Source of the DNA: Actinomycetes bacterium
Lineage (GTDB): Bacteria > Actinomycetota > Actinomycetes > Actinomycetales > Cellulomonadaceae
Direction of reading: 5' to 3'
Assembly: GCA_023389545.1 (NCBI GenBank)
Contig: JAEWEI010000119.1
Coordinates: 1 to 16,049 of the forward strand
Length of the DNA: 16,049 nucleotides
Shown: positions 1 to 5,539 of the stretch, piece after piece
Layout of the letters: each line of letters begins with the position of its first letter
Numbering within the stretch: position 1 is the first letter of the stretch
Position numbers and translations under genes: made by a program
Notes under the pieces: model-generated
What the model saw: only the letters and a program-made list of their open reading frames with translations
What the model was told of the DNA's origin: nothing
Databases searched by the model: none

Positions 1-2
1 TC

Positions 3-437
3 GTCTACAAGCACTACGTGAACCTGGGCATCGCGGCGGCGACCCCGCGCGGGCTCGTGGTGCCGAACATCAAGGACGCGCACACGCTCGGGCTGAAGGA
101 CCTGGCGCTGGGCATCTCGGAGCTGACGGCGACGGCGCGCGCTGGCCGCACCACTCCCACGGACATGTCCGACGGCACCATCACCATCACCAACGTGGGC
201 GTCTTCGGCATCGACACCGGCACCCCGATCCTCAACCCCGGCGAGGCGGCGATCCTGGCCTTCGGGGCCATCCGCCAGCAGCCGTGGGTGCACAAGGGCA
301 AGATCAAGCCGCGTCACGTGACCCAGCTCGCGTTGAGCTTCGACCACCGCCTGGTGGACGGCGCGCTGGGCGCGAAGTTCCTGTCCGATGTCGCGGCGGT
401 GCTCGCCGAGCCCGCACAGGGCCTCGTCTGGGGCTGA
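3..437 (+). CDS. 2-oxoacid dehydrogenase E2 (dihydrolipoamide acyltransferase), C-terminal part
   Basis: This is the 3' end of an E2 acyltransferase gene whose start lies left of the window; the reading frame is open from base 3. About 144 residues are visible, all from the CoA-dependent acyltransferase (catalytic) domain. The active-site signature DHRLVDG is present (codons 342-362), with the His codon at 345-347 and the Asp codon at 357-359. The core motif [15 protein letters not shown], typical of this family, lies upstream. The enzyme transfers an acyl group from lipoyl-lysine to CoA in the pyruvate or branched-chain 2-oxoacid dehydrogenase complex in the cytoplasm. The lipoyl and E1/E3-binding domains must lie outside the window, so the substrate (acetyl or branched-chain acyl) cannot be decided here. 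The product ends normally at TGA 435-437. E1 alpha and beta genes would be expected just upstream. Confidence 0.95.
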   Translation, partial: VYKHYVNLGIAAATPRGLVVPNIKDAHTLGLKDLALGISELTATARAGRTTPTDMSDGTITITNVGVFGIDTGTPILNPGEAAILAFGAIRQQPWVHKGKIKPRHVTQLALSFDHRLVDGALGAKFLSDVAAVLAEPAQGLVWG

Positions 438-464
438 GGCGCGGGCAGCCGCATCGCGCACGAT

Positions 465-484
465 CGAGGGTGGACTCCACCTCG
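465..484 (+). terminator. Weak hairpin after the E2 gene
   Basis: The arms 465-468/481-484 (CGAG/CTCG) and 470-473/477-480 (GTGG/CCAC) pair around a 3-nt loop with one bulged G. The hairpin lies 28 bp after the E2 stop and is followed by a pyrimidine-rich stretch, but there is no clear T-tract. It is a plausible but weak terminator for the E2 operon. Confidence 0.3.
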
Positions 485-541
485 GCCCTTCCCACTTGTT
501 GAGATCTCGCGTACCGAATAATGGTCGCGCCGCGCGGGCGG

Positions 542-550
542 TGCTACCTT
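542..550 (+). promoter_or_regulatory. Extended -10 box for the leader peptide transcript
   Basis: TACCTT at 545-550 matches the actinobacterial TANNNT -10 box and is preceded by an extended TGC at 542-544. It ends 6 nt before the ATG at 557, so transcription would start at or next to that A and give a leaderless mRNA. No good -35 sits at the usual distance. A second possible promoter upstream pairs TTGTTG (496-501) with AATAAT (517-522), but its 15-nt spacer is short. Confidence 0.5.
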
Positions 551-556
551 CGCCGC

Positions 557-637
557 ATGTCCGATGCGATGAACGCCCTGGTCCGCTGCGTGCGGCCCTG
601 CGTCCGCGTCTGTATGTCGCCGTCGACCGCGCGCTGA
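557..637 (+). CDS. Cys/Arg-rich leader peptide (26 aa), putative
   Basis: This is a 26-codon ORF starting at ATG 557 and ending at TGA 635-637. Its centre reads CVRPCVRVC, with three Cys at positions 11, 15 and 19, spaced every four residues and interleaved with Arg and Val. The ATG sits 6 nt after a TACCTT -10 box and no Shine-Dalgarno sequence precedes it, which fits leaderless translation. Short leaderless Cys-rich uORFs that sense cysteine supply by ribosome stalling are established in mycobacteria, and short Arg/Cys-containing leader peptides occur ahead of sulfur genes in other actinobacteria. Here the peptide lies 185 bp before the isochorismatase-like hydrolase and AmiS/UreI channel genes, so it may attenuate that operon. 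It could also be a chance ORF. Evidence for translation is limited to the start context and the composition. Confidence 0.5.
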   Translation: MSDAMNALVRCVRPCVRVCMSPSTAR

Positions 638-822
638 CGCGCCATCTGACGGCCTGCCCCTGAACGACCTCTCCCGGGTGCTCCTCGCCCCCGGGCGCCG
701 CGTGCCTCGAGCGCGCTGACGGCTGCCGCGCGACTCCCGGCTGGGCAGCCCATCCACCCCACCTCGCATGCCCTGCCGCGCGCGCCCCGCCGCCGCGGCC
801 GTCGAAGAGCCCGGAGGCTCCC
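638..822 (+). promoter_or_regulatory. Untranslated region between leader peptide and hydrolase gene, with hairpin
   Basis: This is 185 bp of C-rich sequence without a convincing gene. GGCTGCC at 721-727 can pair with GGCAGCC at 744-750 across a 16-nt loop. Two CCCGGG blocks at about 674-679 and 690-695 could form another stem. A GGAGG ribosome binding site at 813-817 lies 5 nt before the hydrolase ATG at 823. The arrangement (leader ORF, then hairpins, then a well-spaced RBS) is what an attenuator would look like, but no T-tract and no clear anti-SD pairing was found by eye. Confidence 0.3.
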
Positions 823-1578
823 ATGTCTGTCGACCTTCCCGTCGCGCGCCGCGTGACCCCGTTGGACCCCGTCGAGCTCGACCCGGCCGTGCTCGGCCAC
901 CCGGCGACGAACGTCGCCTCGATCCCGCCGCTCGCCGCCCAGTGGGCCTCGCTCGACCTCCGCGAGATCCTGTCCCGGCCGGCGGCGTTCCTGTCCGTCA
1001 GCCAGTCGAACTCCCTCTACCGCCCCGGCGGCGTGCAGTACGCCGAGGGGCACGCGTTCCGGGGCAGCCTTCCGGCGACAGTCCGGTCGGTGCAGGCGGC
1101 CCGACGGGCGCCGAACTTCGTCTCGTTCGCGTGGATCGGCTACTCGGTGTTCCGTGACTCGTACCCCGGCACCGACGTCGACCGTGCGCAGTACGCGTCC
1201 TGGACCGGGCACATCGATGCGACGCCCGAGCAGATCGCGTGGGACAACGCGCTCGTCCCCGAACTCGCGGAGCTCGTGGAGCCGGGCGATAGCACGCTGG
1301 ACGAGAAGGCCCTGCAGACGGCGTTCGTGGGCACGGACCTGCCGCTCGAGCTCGCGCGCAAGCGGGTCGAGGTGGTGGTGATCACCGGCATCCACACCGA
1401 CTGGTGCATCGAGGGGAACGCCCGAGCGGCCCGCGACCACGGCCTGCTGCCCATCGTCATCGGCGACGCGACCGGCACACAGCACCCCGACCAGGAGGCC
1501 GCGACGTTCGAGCGCATCAACAACTACTTCGCGCCCGTGATCTCGTCCGCGACGTTCGTCGAGCTGGTGGCCCGCTGA
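823..1578 (+). CDS. Isochorismatase-fold cysteine hydrolase, atypical active site
   Basis: This encodes a 251-residue cytoplasmic protein, predicted to be a cysteine hydrolase of the isochorismatase-like family. Members cleave C-N bonds in amides, biuret or ureido compounds, or hydrolyse isochorismate. Visible landmarks are Lys162 in EKALQTAFVGTDL and the nucleophile Cys195 in ITGIHTDWCIEGNARAA, followed by a typical GDATGT segment. The strand that normally carries the catalytic Asp (LVVDMQNDF in typical members) aligns without gaps to LSVSQSNSLYRPGG, so the Asp position is Ser60. About 50 extra residues precede the fold. The start at ATG 823 follows a strong GGAGG. The stop overlaps the start of the AmiS/UreI gene (TGATG), so the two are probably co-translated. 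An amide- or urea-type substrate brought in by that channel is the natural inference, but the substrate is unknown. Confidence 0.85.
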   Translation: MSVDLPVARRVTPLDPVELDPAVLGHPATNVASIPPLAAQWASLDLREILSRPAAFLSVSQSNSLYRPGGVQYAEGHAFRGSLPATVRSVQAARRAPNFVSFAWIGYSVFRDSYPGTDVDRAQYASWTGHIDATPEQIAWDNALVPELAELVEPGDSTLDEKALQTAFVGTDLPLELARKRVEVVVITGIHTDWCIEGNARAARDHGLLPIVIGDATGTQHPDQEAATFERINNYFAPVISSATFVELVAR

Positions 1579-2243
1579 TGGGCAACGTCGGCCTGCTGCT
1601 CGTCGGGGCTGTGCTGTTCGTCAACGGCGTGTCCTCGCTGGGGCTGGTGTCGGCGCGCAGCGCCGCGCCACTGAACCTGTTCGTGGGCACCGCGCAGGTG
1701 GTGCTGCCCACCATCGTGCTGGTGCAGCACGGATCCGACCCGGCCGTCGTGGCGGCCACCTGGCCCAGCTACCTCTTCGGGTTCACCTACCTGTGGTTCG
1801 CGCTGCTGTCGCTGCGGGGCATCGAGCCGCAGGGCTTCGGCTTCTTCAGCGCGTTCGTCGCGGCGGTGGCGCTGTTCCAGGCGGTCGCGACGGTGGGAAC
1901 CGACCCGGTGTTCGCCGTCATCTGGGCGACGTGGGCCGTCATGTGGTCGCTGTTCTTCGTCCTGCTCGGCCTGGGCATCAGCCAGGTCCGGGGGCTGGAC
2001 CTGGGGCGCGCGACCGGCTGGTTCCTCACACTGCTGGGCATCCCCACGTGCACCGTCGCGGCGGTGTTCCTCATCGACGGGCGCTGGACGACCTCGCCCA
2101 TCGCGGGGTTGGTGGCGCTCGCGGGCCTGATCCTGGGCGCGGTGGCGTCGGTCCTCCTGGCGAGGGGAGGCCTGCCTCGCGTGGCGCCTGTGGCCCACGA
2201 GCGGCCGGTCGACGCCTCGCGCGAGGTTCTCGCGCCTGCCTGA
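1578..2243 (+). CDS. AmiS/UreI family amide or urea channel
   Basis: This is a 221-residue integral membrane protein of the AmiS/UreI family, which passively conducts small amides or urea across the cytoplasmic membrane. The N-terminus MGNVGLLLVGAVLFVNG, followed by SARSAAPLNLFVGTAQVVLPT, is the family hallmark. About six hydrophobic segments can be seen through to residue 195, then a short polar tail. The ATG lies in a TGATG overlap with the hydrolase stop, so translation is coupled. The pairing suggests uptake of an amide or urea-like compound followed by hydrolysis to release ammonia. The gene ends only 7 bp from the stop of the convergent kinase gene, so the two transcripts must terminate inside or overlap each other. 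Confidence 0.88.
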   Translation: MGNVGLLLVGAVLFVNGVSSLGLVSARSAAPLNLFVGTAQVVLPTIVLVQHGSDPAVVAATWPSYLFGFTYLWFALLSLRGIEPQGFGFFSAFVAAVALFQAVATVGTDPVFAVIWATWAVMWSLFFVLLGLGISQVRGLDLGRATGWFLTLLGIPTCTVAAVFLIDGRWTTSPIAGLVALAGLILGAVASVLLARGGLPRVAPVAHERPVDASREVLAPA

Positions 2244-2250
2244 GGACGCG

Positions 2251-3036
2251 TCAGACGAGGACGCTGGTGCCCTGTTCGGGGGTCCGCGGCGGCTTGGACG
2301 AGTACGGGTCCTTGGCGGGGGCGCACGGCTCGGGGGTGGCCGCCGTCCCGTGCTGTGGGGCGGCGGCGCCTTCGACGGGCACGCCGCCCCGCCGCTCGTA
2401 CAGGTCTTGGGCGGCGGAGTCCACGAGGCTCAGCACGTCGCGCGCGACCTCGTCGATCGGCCGGGCGCCGTCGATCACGTGGTACGCGGTGCGCCGGCCC
2501 CACGGCTGCTCGAGGTACGTCTGGCGTGAGTCCAGCAGGCGGCGCAGGTCGATGTCCTGCTTCTGGCGCAGCGAGCCCTCGCGGTGCACGATGCGGCTCG
2601 CGGCTGTCTCGGCGGGGACGTCCAGGCAGATCGTGACGTCGGGGGCGGGAGCGAACCGGTTGAGCTCCACCAGCCAGTCCATCTCCACCCCGCAGGCCTG
2701 GAAGAACGTGTAGGTCGCGAAGACGTACTGGTCGGCGATGACCGTCTCCCCGCGATCGAGGCGGGGGCAGATGACCGTGCGGGCGTGGCGGGCGAGGTCG
2801 AACGCCGCGAGCAGAGCCAGCTCGCGCATCGCCTCGGGGGTGCGGCGGTCGAGGCTCTCGACGGAGCGGACCAGGTCATCGCCCCTGTACAGGTCGGTGG
2901 GCTGGCGGGTGGCGTGGACCGGGCGGCTGTCGCGCAGGTGCTCGGCGATCCGCGCGGCCTGCGTCGTCTTCCCGCTCGCGTCGATGCCGCACACGGCGAC
3001 CAGCAGGCCGCGGGTCATCGTCTCCTCGGTGCTCAT
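2251..3036 (-). CDS. dTMP-kinase-like nucleotide kinase with C-terminal tail
   Basis: This is a 261-residue cytoplasmic P-loop kinase related to thymidylate kinase, expected to phosphorylate a (deoxy)nucleoside monophosphate with ATP. The Walker A motif is GIDASGKTT (residues 17-25). The TRQP segment at 43-46 corresponds to the usual TREP substrate loop, and a LID-like stretch RQKQD lies at 157-161. The nucleotide-binding DRY/DRH motif is DQY here (102-104), an unusual change of the Arg. After about residue 212 there is a 45-residue Pro/Ala-rich tail that normal Tmk (about 210 aa) lacks. The ATG at 3036 has a CATCCT -10-like box 6 nt upstream and no SD, so it is probably leaderless. An internal ATG at 3018 with GAGGAG just before it is the alternative. 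It is probably an accessory rather than the housekeeping Tmk. Confidence 0.8.
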   Translation of the reverse strand: MSTEETMTRGLLVAVCGIDASGKTTQAARIAEHLRDSRPVHATRQPTDLYRGDDLVRSVESLDRRTPEAMRELALLAAFDLARHARTVICPRLDRGETVIADQYVFATYTFFQACGVEMDWLVELNRFAPAPDVTICLDVPAETAASRIVHREGSLRQKQDIDLRRLLDSRQTYLEQPWGRRTAYHVIDGARPIDEVARDVLSLVDSAAQDLYERRGGVPVEGAAAPQHGTAATPEPCAPAKDPYSSKPPRTPEQGTSVLV

Positions 3037-3042
3037 GCGCCC

Positions 3043-3048
3043 AGGATG
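3043..3048 (-). promoter_or_regulatory. -10-like box for the kinase gene
   Basis: On the minus strand, CATCCT ends 6 nt before the kinase ATG (3036). It matches TANNNT except for the first base and keeps the same spacing as the other apparent leaderless starts in the window. Confidence 0.4.
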
Positions 3049-3062
3049 GCGCAAACCAGGAG

Positions 3063-3074
3063 AGTTCGGGAACT
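3063..3074. promoter_or_regulatory. Short palindrome in the divergent kinase/copper-block intergenic region
   Basis: AGTTC-GG-GAACT has 5-bp arms around a GG centre. It lies about 30 bp upstream of the kinase start, at the position of a -35 region for the minus-strand promoter, so it could be an operator. Nothing in the sequence identifies the regulator. Confidence 0.3.
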
Positions 3075-3172
3075 TCTGTCGAAACGATCTTTCCGGATCC
3101 TGATCACGGTTGGGTGACGGCGGCGCCGCGCGGCTTGTCGGGCCCACTAGGCCGCCTCCCGCGCGGCATAAA

Positions 3173-3187
3173 CGATTCGGACAATCG
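3173..3187. promoter_or_regulatory. Inverted repeat centred near -50 of the copper block
   Basis: CGATT-N5-AATCG has perfect 5-bp arms and is centred at 3180, about 50 bp before the apparent transcription start at 3230. The promoter there has a -10 box but no consensus -35, so an activator site at this position is plausible. It does not resemble a known CsoR or CueR operator closely enough to name it. Confidence 0.35.
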
Positions 3188-3216
3188 GCGCGCGCCGAAG
3201 GCGGCAGGGTGCTGCG

Positions 3217-3222
3217 TAGGGT
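3217..3222 (+). promoter_or_regulatory. -10 box for the copper block, leaderless start
   Basis: TAGGGT matches TANNNT and ends 7 nt before the ATG at 3230. There is no Shine-Dalgarno sequence in the spacer, so translation is probably leaderless. This box decides the start over upstream in-frame codons. Confidence 0.55.
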
Positions 3223-3229
3223 GCCCTGC

Positions 3230-3922
3230 ATGGGCTCACCGGAGAGCGGTCCGCTGCGGCTCGCGCGCGCCCTCGCGGTGACCAGCGTGGTGTTCGGCCT
3301 TGCCGCAGGCGCCCATGTCGCCGGGGGCGCCGAACTGCCCGTTCCGTCGGTCCTGGCGCTGCTCGCCGCGGTCGTGCTGGCTGGCAGCGTCGCGGTCACG
3401 CGGTCGCGCCTGGGCCTGGTCGCTGTGGGCTGCGCGCTCGGCATCGGGCAGGTCGCGCTGCACCACGCCTTCGTGCTGCTGACGGCGTCGCCGGACTGCG
3501 CGCCCGTCGCGCCGCCCGCGGCCGATGCGGGGCATGCGCACCACGGCGGCCACGCCACGGTGGGCGGCTGCGCGTCCGCCGCTGCTCCGGCAGACGGGCC
3601 GGCCTCGGGCCTGGCGCCCGGCCTGACGCACGGCCAGCTCGTCGACAGGACCATGCTGTTCGCGCACGTCGCGGCCACGCTCGCCGCCGCGCTCATGCTT
3701 CTCCTCGGGGACCGCGCGTTGTGGTGGCTGGCCGCCTGGCTGCGTCCCGCGTGGGACCGGCTCGTCGCTGTGACGCGCCTGCCCGAGGGTCTCCTGCCAG
3801 GGGTTCCGCGCAGCCGGGTCGTCATGGCGGGCCCCCAGCTCCAGTCCGGCCCCGCCGGGGTGCGTGGACCGCCGGGCGGGCACACGCCGGAACCTCCCAC
3901 GACGCGCCCCCAGGCGCACTGA
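3230..3922 (+). CDS. His-rich four-helix membrane protein, first gene of the copper block
   Basis: This is a 230-residue membrane protein of no family I recognise. Hydrophobic segments lie at about 12-32, 40-57, 61-85 and 142-170. Between the third and fourth is a loop of about 55 residues with the metal-ligand-like cluster HAHHGGH (102-108), flanked by Cys90 and Cys114; His78, His79, His134 and His146 lie in or next to the membrane segments. The last 55 residues are Pro/Arg/Gly-rich and probably cytoplasmic. It is followed on the same strand by ycnI, copC and a copD-ctaG fusion, so a role in copper sensing, binding or movement at the membrane is a reasonable guess. The reading frame could start at 3110, but the -10 box just before 3230 and the polar, Arg-rich content of the extra 40 residues favour 3230. 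Confidence 0.75.
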   Translation: MGSPESGPLRLARALAVTSVVFGLAAGAHVAGGAELPVPSVLALLAAVVLAGSVAVTRSRLGLVAVGCALGIGQVALHHAFVLLTASPDCAPVAPPAADAGHAHHGGHATVGGCASAAAPADGPASGLAPGLTHGQLVDRTMLFAHVAATLAAALMLLLGDRALWWLAAWLRPAWDRLVAVTRLPEGLLPGVPRSRVVMAGPQLQSGPAGVRGPPGGHTPEPPTTRPQAH

Positions 3923-4027
3923 CCTCAGGCTTGAGCGCGCCGCTGACGGGACCAGTCCGGCCTGCCCTGACGACATTCCCGCGCCCGCCGCCAACGCCCG
4001 CGGGCCATCAGCCTCGAAGGACCCACC

Positions 4028-4888
4028 ATGCGCAGACCTCCGTACGCCCTCGGCCGCGCCCGCACAGGAGCACGCGCCCTCACAAGGACCCTCGCCGTCG
4101 CCGGCGTGCTCCTGCTCGTCGCGCCCGCCGCCGCGTCAGCACACGTGACAGTCATCCCGGAGCGCACCGCCGCCGGCGGCTGGGCGCGCCTGACATTCCG
4201 AGTGCCCAACGAGTCCGCGACCGCGGGCACCACACGACTGCAGGTGCGCCTGCCCGCCGAGTCGCCGCTGCTGCACGTCTCGGCGCTGGCCGTGCCGGGC
4301 TGGACGGCCACCGTCGAGAAGGCGGCGCTGGCCGCCCCGGTGACGAGCCACGGCACGGAGATCACGGAGGCGCCGTCCGTGGTGACGTGGACGGCGGATC
4401 CCGGCGTGCAGATCGGCCCCGGCCAGTTCCTGGAGTTCGCCATCTCCGGTGGGCCGTTGCCGGACGCGGGCACGACGCTGGTGCTGCCCGCCGAGCAGAC
4501 GTACTCGGACGGCGCAGTGGTGGCGTGGGACCAGGTGGCCGTGGGGGATGAGGAGCCCGCGCATCCGGCGCCGGCGTTCACCGTCACGGCAGCCGAGGAC
4601 GACGCGCACGGCGCAGCGACGGATGTCACACCCACGCACGCGTCCGACGAGGCCGTCGCCGCCGAGCAGGCGGCGCAGCAGGGCGCCGACGCCGACTCGA
4701 GCCGTGCGGCGGGCGACGCCGCAGGTGAGGGACCCGCCGCTGGGGCCGATCCGGTGGCCCGCGCGCTCGGCGGGCTCGGCGCCGTCGCGGGGCTGCTGGC
4801 GTTGGCGCTCGCCTGGTCCCGGCGTCGCACGGCCGCCGCGCCGCACGGCGGATCGGGAGTTCGGCCCTCCAGCGAACAGAGGCGATGA
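4028..4888 (+). CDS. YcnI-like DUF1775 copper-binding protein
   Basis: This is a 286-residue secreted, membrane-anchored protein of the YcnI/DUF1775 family. A Sec signal peptide (Arg-rich start, hydrophobic 21-34) ends in ASA, giving a mature N-terminus HVTVIPE at His39. Bacillus subtilis YcnI is known to bind Cu(II) with its N-terminal His in a mono-histidine brace. The conserved RVPNE (Glu62) and PGW (Trp92) motifs that belong to that site are both present. The DUF1775 domain spans about 39-190, then an acidic Ala/Asp-rich linker of about 50 residues and a C-terminal membrane helix (about 245-264) with an RRR stop. An AAGGA ribosome binding site (4017-4021) precedes the ATG by 6 nt. The stop overlaps the copC start. 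It likely holds or delivers copper outside the membrane. Confidence 0.9.
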   Translation: MRRPPYALGRARTGARALTRTLAVAGVLLLVAPAAASAHVTVIPERTAAGGWARLTFRVPNESATAGTTRLQVRLPAESPLLHVSALAVPGWTATVEKAALAAPVTSHGTEITEAPSVVTWTADPGVQIGPGQFLEFAISGGPLPDAGTTLVLPAEQTYSDGAVVAWDQVAVGDEEPAHPAPAFTVTAAEDDAHGAATDVTPTHASDEAVAAEQAAQQGADADSSRAAGDAAGEGPAAGADPVARALGGLGAVAGLLALALAWSRRRTAAAPHGGSGVRPSSEQRR

Positions 4889-5535
4889 TGGTCGGCATGT
4901 CCCGCATTCCTGTCGCCCTGCGCCCTGCGCGGCGTGCCCTCGCGGCGGTCATCGCCGCGTTCGTCCTCGTCGGCCTCGGCGCCGGCGGCGCGAGCGCCCA
5001 CAACTCGTTGCGCTCCACCGACCCGGCCGACGGCTCGACGGTCACCGTCGTGCCGTCGCAGCTCACCCTCACGTTCGACCAGCCCGCGCTGGCGATCGGC
5101 ACCGAGATCGCTGTGCTGGCGCCGGACGGGAGCCTCGTGAGCGCTGGCGAGCCGGTGCTGATCGACTCGAGCGTCAGCCAGCCCATCGAGGGCGAGCTGC
5201 CCGCCGGCACGTACACCGTGCAGTGGCGTGTGACCTCGGCGGACGGCCACCCGTTGTCCGGCGAGCTGTCCTTCACCGCGGCGGAGGGCACGGCCATCGG
5301 CGTCGAGGCCGCGCCCGCCGCGACCGCCGACCCGGTCGCGGAGGACGAGCAGACGGCAGCCGCCGAGCCGGAGACGACGGAGGCGGCGGAGTCCGACGCC
5401 GTGGTGACCTCGGCGCCCGAGCCCGAGGACGACGGGCTCTCCACCGGCCAGATCGTGGGCATCGGCGCCCTGGTGATGCTCATCGCGGGCGGCGTGCTGG
5501 TCGCGCTGCGCGTGAGCCAGCGGAAGCAGAGCTGA
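4885..5535 (+). CDS. copC: CopC-like copper-binding protein
   Basis: This is a 216-residue exported CopC-domain protein. The signal peptide ends in ASA before His39, so the mature protein starts HNSLRSTDPADG. His39 together with Asp120 and His122 in TSADGHPLSG match the Cu(II) site of CopC (N-terminal His, Asp, His). The domain covers about 39-133. An acidic Ala/Glu-rich linker follows, then a C-terminal membrane helix (about 189-209) that anchors it outside the cell. The ATG at 4885 overlaps the ycnI stop (ATGA); ATGs at 4888 and 4897 are alternatives, and an AGAGG at 4878-4882 best fits 4888. The copD gene starts 4 bp after the stop. It should pass extracellular copper to CopD. Confidence 0.9.
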   Translation: MMVGMSRIPVALRPARRALAAVIAAFVLVGLGAGGASAHNSLRSTDPADGSTVTVVPSQLTLTFDQPALAIGTEIAVLAPDGSLVSAGEPVLIDSSVSQPIEGELPAGTYTVQWRVTSADGHPLSGELSFTAAEGTAIGVEAAPAATADPVAEDEQTAAAEPETTEAAESDAVVTSAPEPEDDGLSTGQIVGIGALVMLIAGGVLVALRVSQRKQS

Positions 5536-5539
5536 GCCG

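Noticed and set aside
496..522. Second promoter TTGTTG/AATAAT upstream of the leader peptide
   Set aside because: The 15-nt spacer is too short, and the TACCTT box placed exactly before the leader ATG explains the start better. It is kept only as an alternative.
2242..2264. Direct repeat GAGGACGC at 2242-2249 and 2257-2264 at the channel/kinase convergent ends
   Set aside because: Two 8-bp copies in GC-rich DNA are easily due to chance, and no stem or further copies are seen.
3037..3900. N-terminal extension of the kinase reading frame up to 3900 on the minus strand
   Set aside because: The P-loop begins 17 residues after Met at 3036. The extra 288 codons are low-complexity and run antisense to the His-rich membrane protein gene.
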